Of a stretch of 5,501 nt of DNA, positions 5,142 through 5,501 are shown piece after piece (the stretch's first letter is position 1; each line of letters starts with the position of its first letter). Made by a program: the position numbers and the translations under genes. Source of the stretch: an uncultured Fidelibacterota bacterium (GTDB taxonomy: Bacteria; Fidelibacterota; Marinisomatia; Marinisomatales; UBA8229); the NCBI GenBank assembly GCA_913054425.1, contig CAJXJG010000127.1, positions 1-5,501 of the forward strand, written 5' to 3'. Below the pieces are notes generated by a model. It saw nothing but the letters and a program-made list of their open reading frames with translations. It did no database searches and was not told where the DNA came from.

Positions 5142-5501
5142 TTAAATTACCTCCGGAGCCATTGAAATAATCTTCATATATCCTGCTTCCCTTAATTCCC
5201 GGCCTACTGGACCAAAAATCCGTGTACCACGTAGCTCACCTGCTTCGGTTAGTAATACTGCTGCATTATCATCAAAACGAATATAGGTTCCATCTTTTCG
5301 ACGAATTTCTTTTTTTGTCCTAACAACAACTGCTTGAGTAACCTCTCCTTTTTTTACGATACTGCCCGGTATAGCCTTTTTCACCGTCACAACAACTTTA
5401 TCACCAATGGAAGCATACCGACGACGGCTTCCACCGAGTACTTTAAAGCACAAAACTTCTTTTGCTCCCGAATTATCTGCTACTTTTAATCGTGTTTCCT
5501 G
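5142..5501 (-). CDS. rplN: 50S ribosomal protein L14 (uL14), nearly complete, 5' end cut by window edge
   Basis: L14 binds 23S rRNA at the subunit interface, contributes to an intersubunit bridge, and in other bacteria is the docking site of the silencing factor RsfS. The frame is open to the window edge, giving 119 residues that begin QETRLKVADNSGAKEVLCFK; about three codons (typically MIQ) are missing. A TTG at 5453 is an internal Leu codon and not a start. Family features are VLGGSRRRYASIGDKVVV, KKGEVTQAVVVRTKKEIRR, DGTYIRFDDNAAVLL and RGTRIFGPVGRELRE, ending MKIISMAPEVI. L14 is normally the first gene of the spc operon, after rpsQ, so any operon promoter would lie outside the window. Confidence 0.98.
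   Translation of the reverse strand, partial: QETRLKVADNSGAKEVLCFKVLGGSRRRYASIGDKVVVTVKKAIPGSIVKKGEVTQAVVVRTKKEIRRKDGTYIRFDDNAAVLLTEAGELRGTRIFGPVGRELREAGYMKIISMAPEVI
5150..5154 (-). promoter_or_regulatory. Ribosome binding site of rplX that supports a TTG start
   Basis: GGAGG on the minus strand (within GGAGGTAA) lies nine bases upstream of the TTG at 5140. It is embedded in the Pro-Glu-Val codons ending rplN. The match and spacing decide in favour of the TTG start. Confidence 0.75.

Noticed and set aside
5142..5453. L14 starting at the TTG at 5453
   Set aside because: The frame continues upstream to the window edge with conserved L14 sequence, so this TTG is an internal leucine codon.
1..5501. 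A hidden defence, mobile or otherwise new system
   Set aside because: All bases are accounted for by conserved operon genes in standard order; there is no repeat array, integrase, transposase, inverted-repeat boundary or intergenic space.

Overview
This window is an almost complete bacterial spc (spectinomycin) ribosomal-protein operon, with every gene on the minus strand, so transcription runs from right to left. In transcript order it holds rplN (L14, its first few codons cut off by the window edge), rplX (L24), rplE (L5), rpsN (S14, four-cysteine zinc-binding form), rpsH (S8), rplF (L6), rplR (L18), rpsE (S5), rpmD (L30), rplO (L15), secY, and the first 41 codons of map (methionine aminopeptidase). 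This is the conserved bacterial order. Essentially every base is coding. Junctions range from 4-nt overlaps to gaps of about 14 nt, and no stretch looks like a promoter, terminator, RNA gene, mobile element or repeat array.

The organism is a bacterium with AT-rich DNA. Several proteins recall the Fibrobacteres-Chlorobi-Bacteroidetes (FCB) superphylum: S5 (GLGKANEV, NGTIPH, KFGASRV), L14 (RRRYASIGD, AGELRGTRIFGPV), S8 (ending NVGGELICNIW), L6 (GYSHDILFEPPEGI) and the SecY C-terminus (FFGGTSLLIIVGVGLD, then QQIESHLMMRHYDGF). The short four-cysteine S14 and the N-terminally extended L5 do not look like typical Bacteroidetes. A less studied FCB lineage, for example a Marinimicrobia-like one, is possible, but this is an impression from memory and not a placement.

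The genes work together in making the ribosome and delivering its products. L14, L24, L5, L6, L18, L30 and L15 build the large subunit, with L5 and L18 binding 5S rRNA. S14, S8 and S5 build the small subunit. SecY forms the membrane channel for exported proteins, and Map removes the N-terminal methionine from new chains. Translational coupling is expected at nearly every junction, because Shine-Dalgarno sequences lie inside the 3' ends of preceding genes or starts overlap stops. Three of the eleven visible starts are not ATG: L24 (TTG), L5 (GTG) and SecY (GTG).

The one clear departure from the ordinary is L5. Its reading frame begins with GTG 2 nt after the L24 stop and adds about 50 lysine/serine/asparagine-rich residues ahead of the conserved domain, giving 233 aa against about 180 usual. 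I found no previously undescribed system here.
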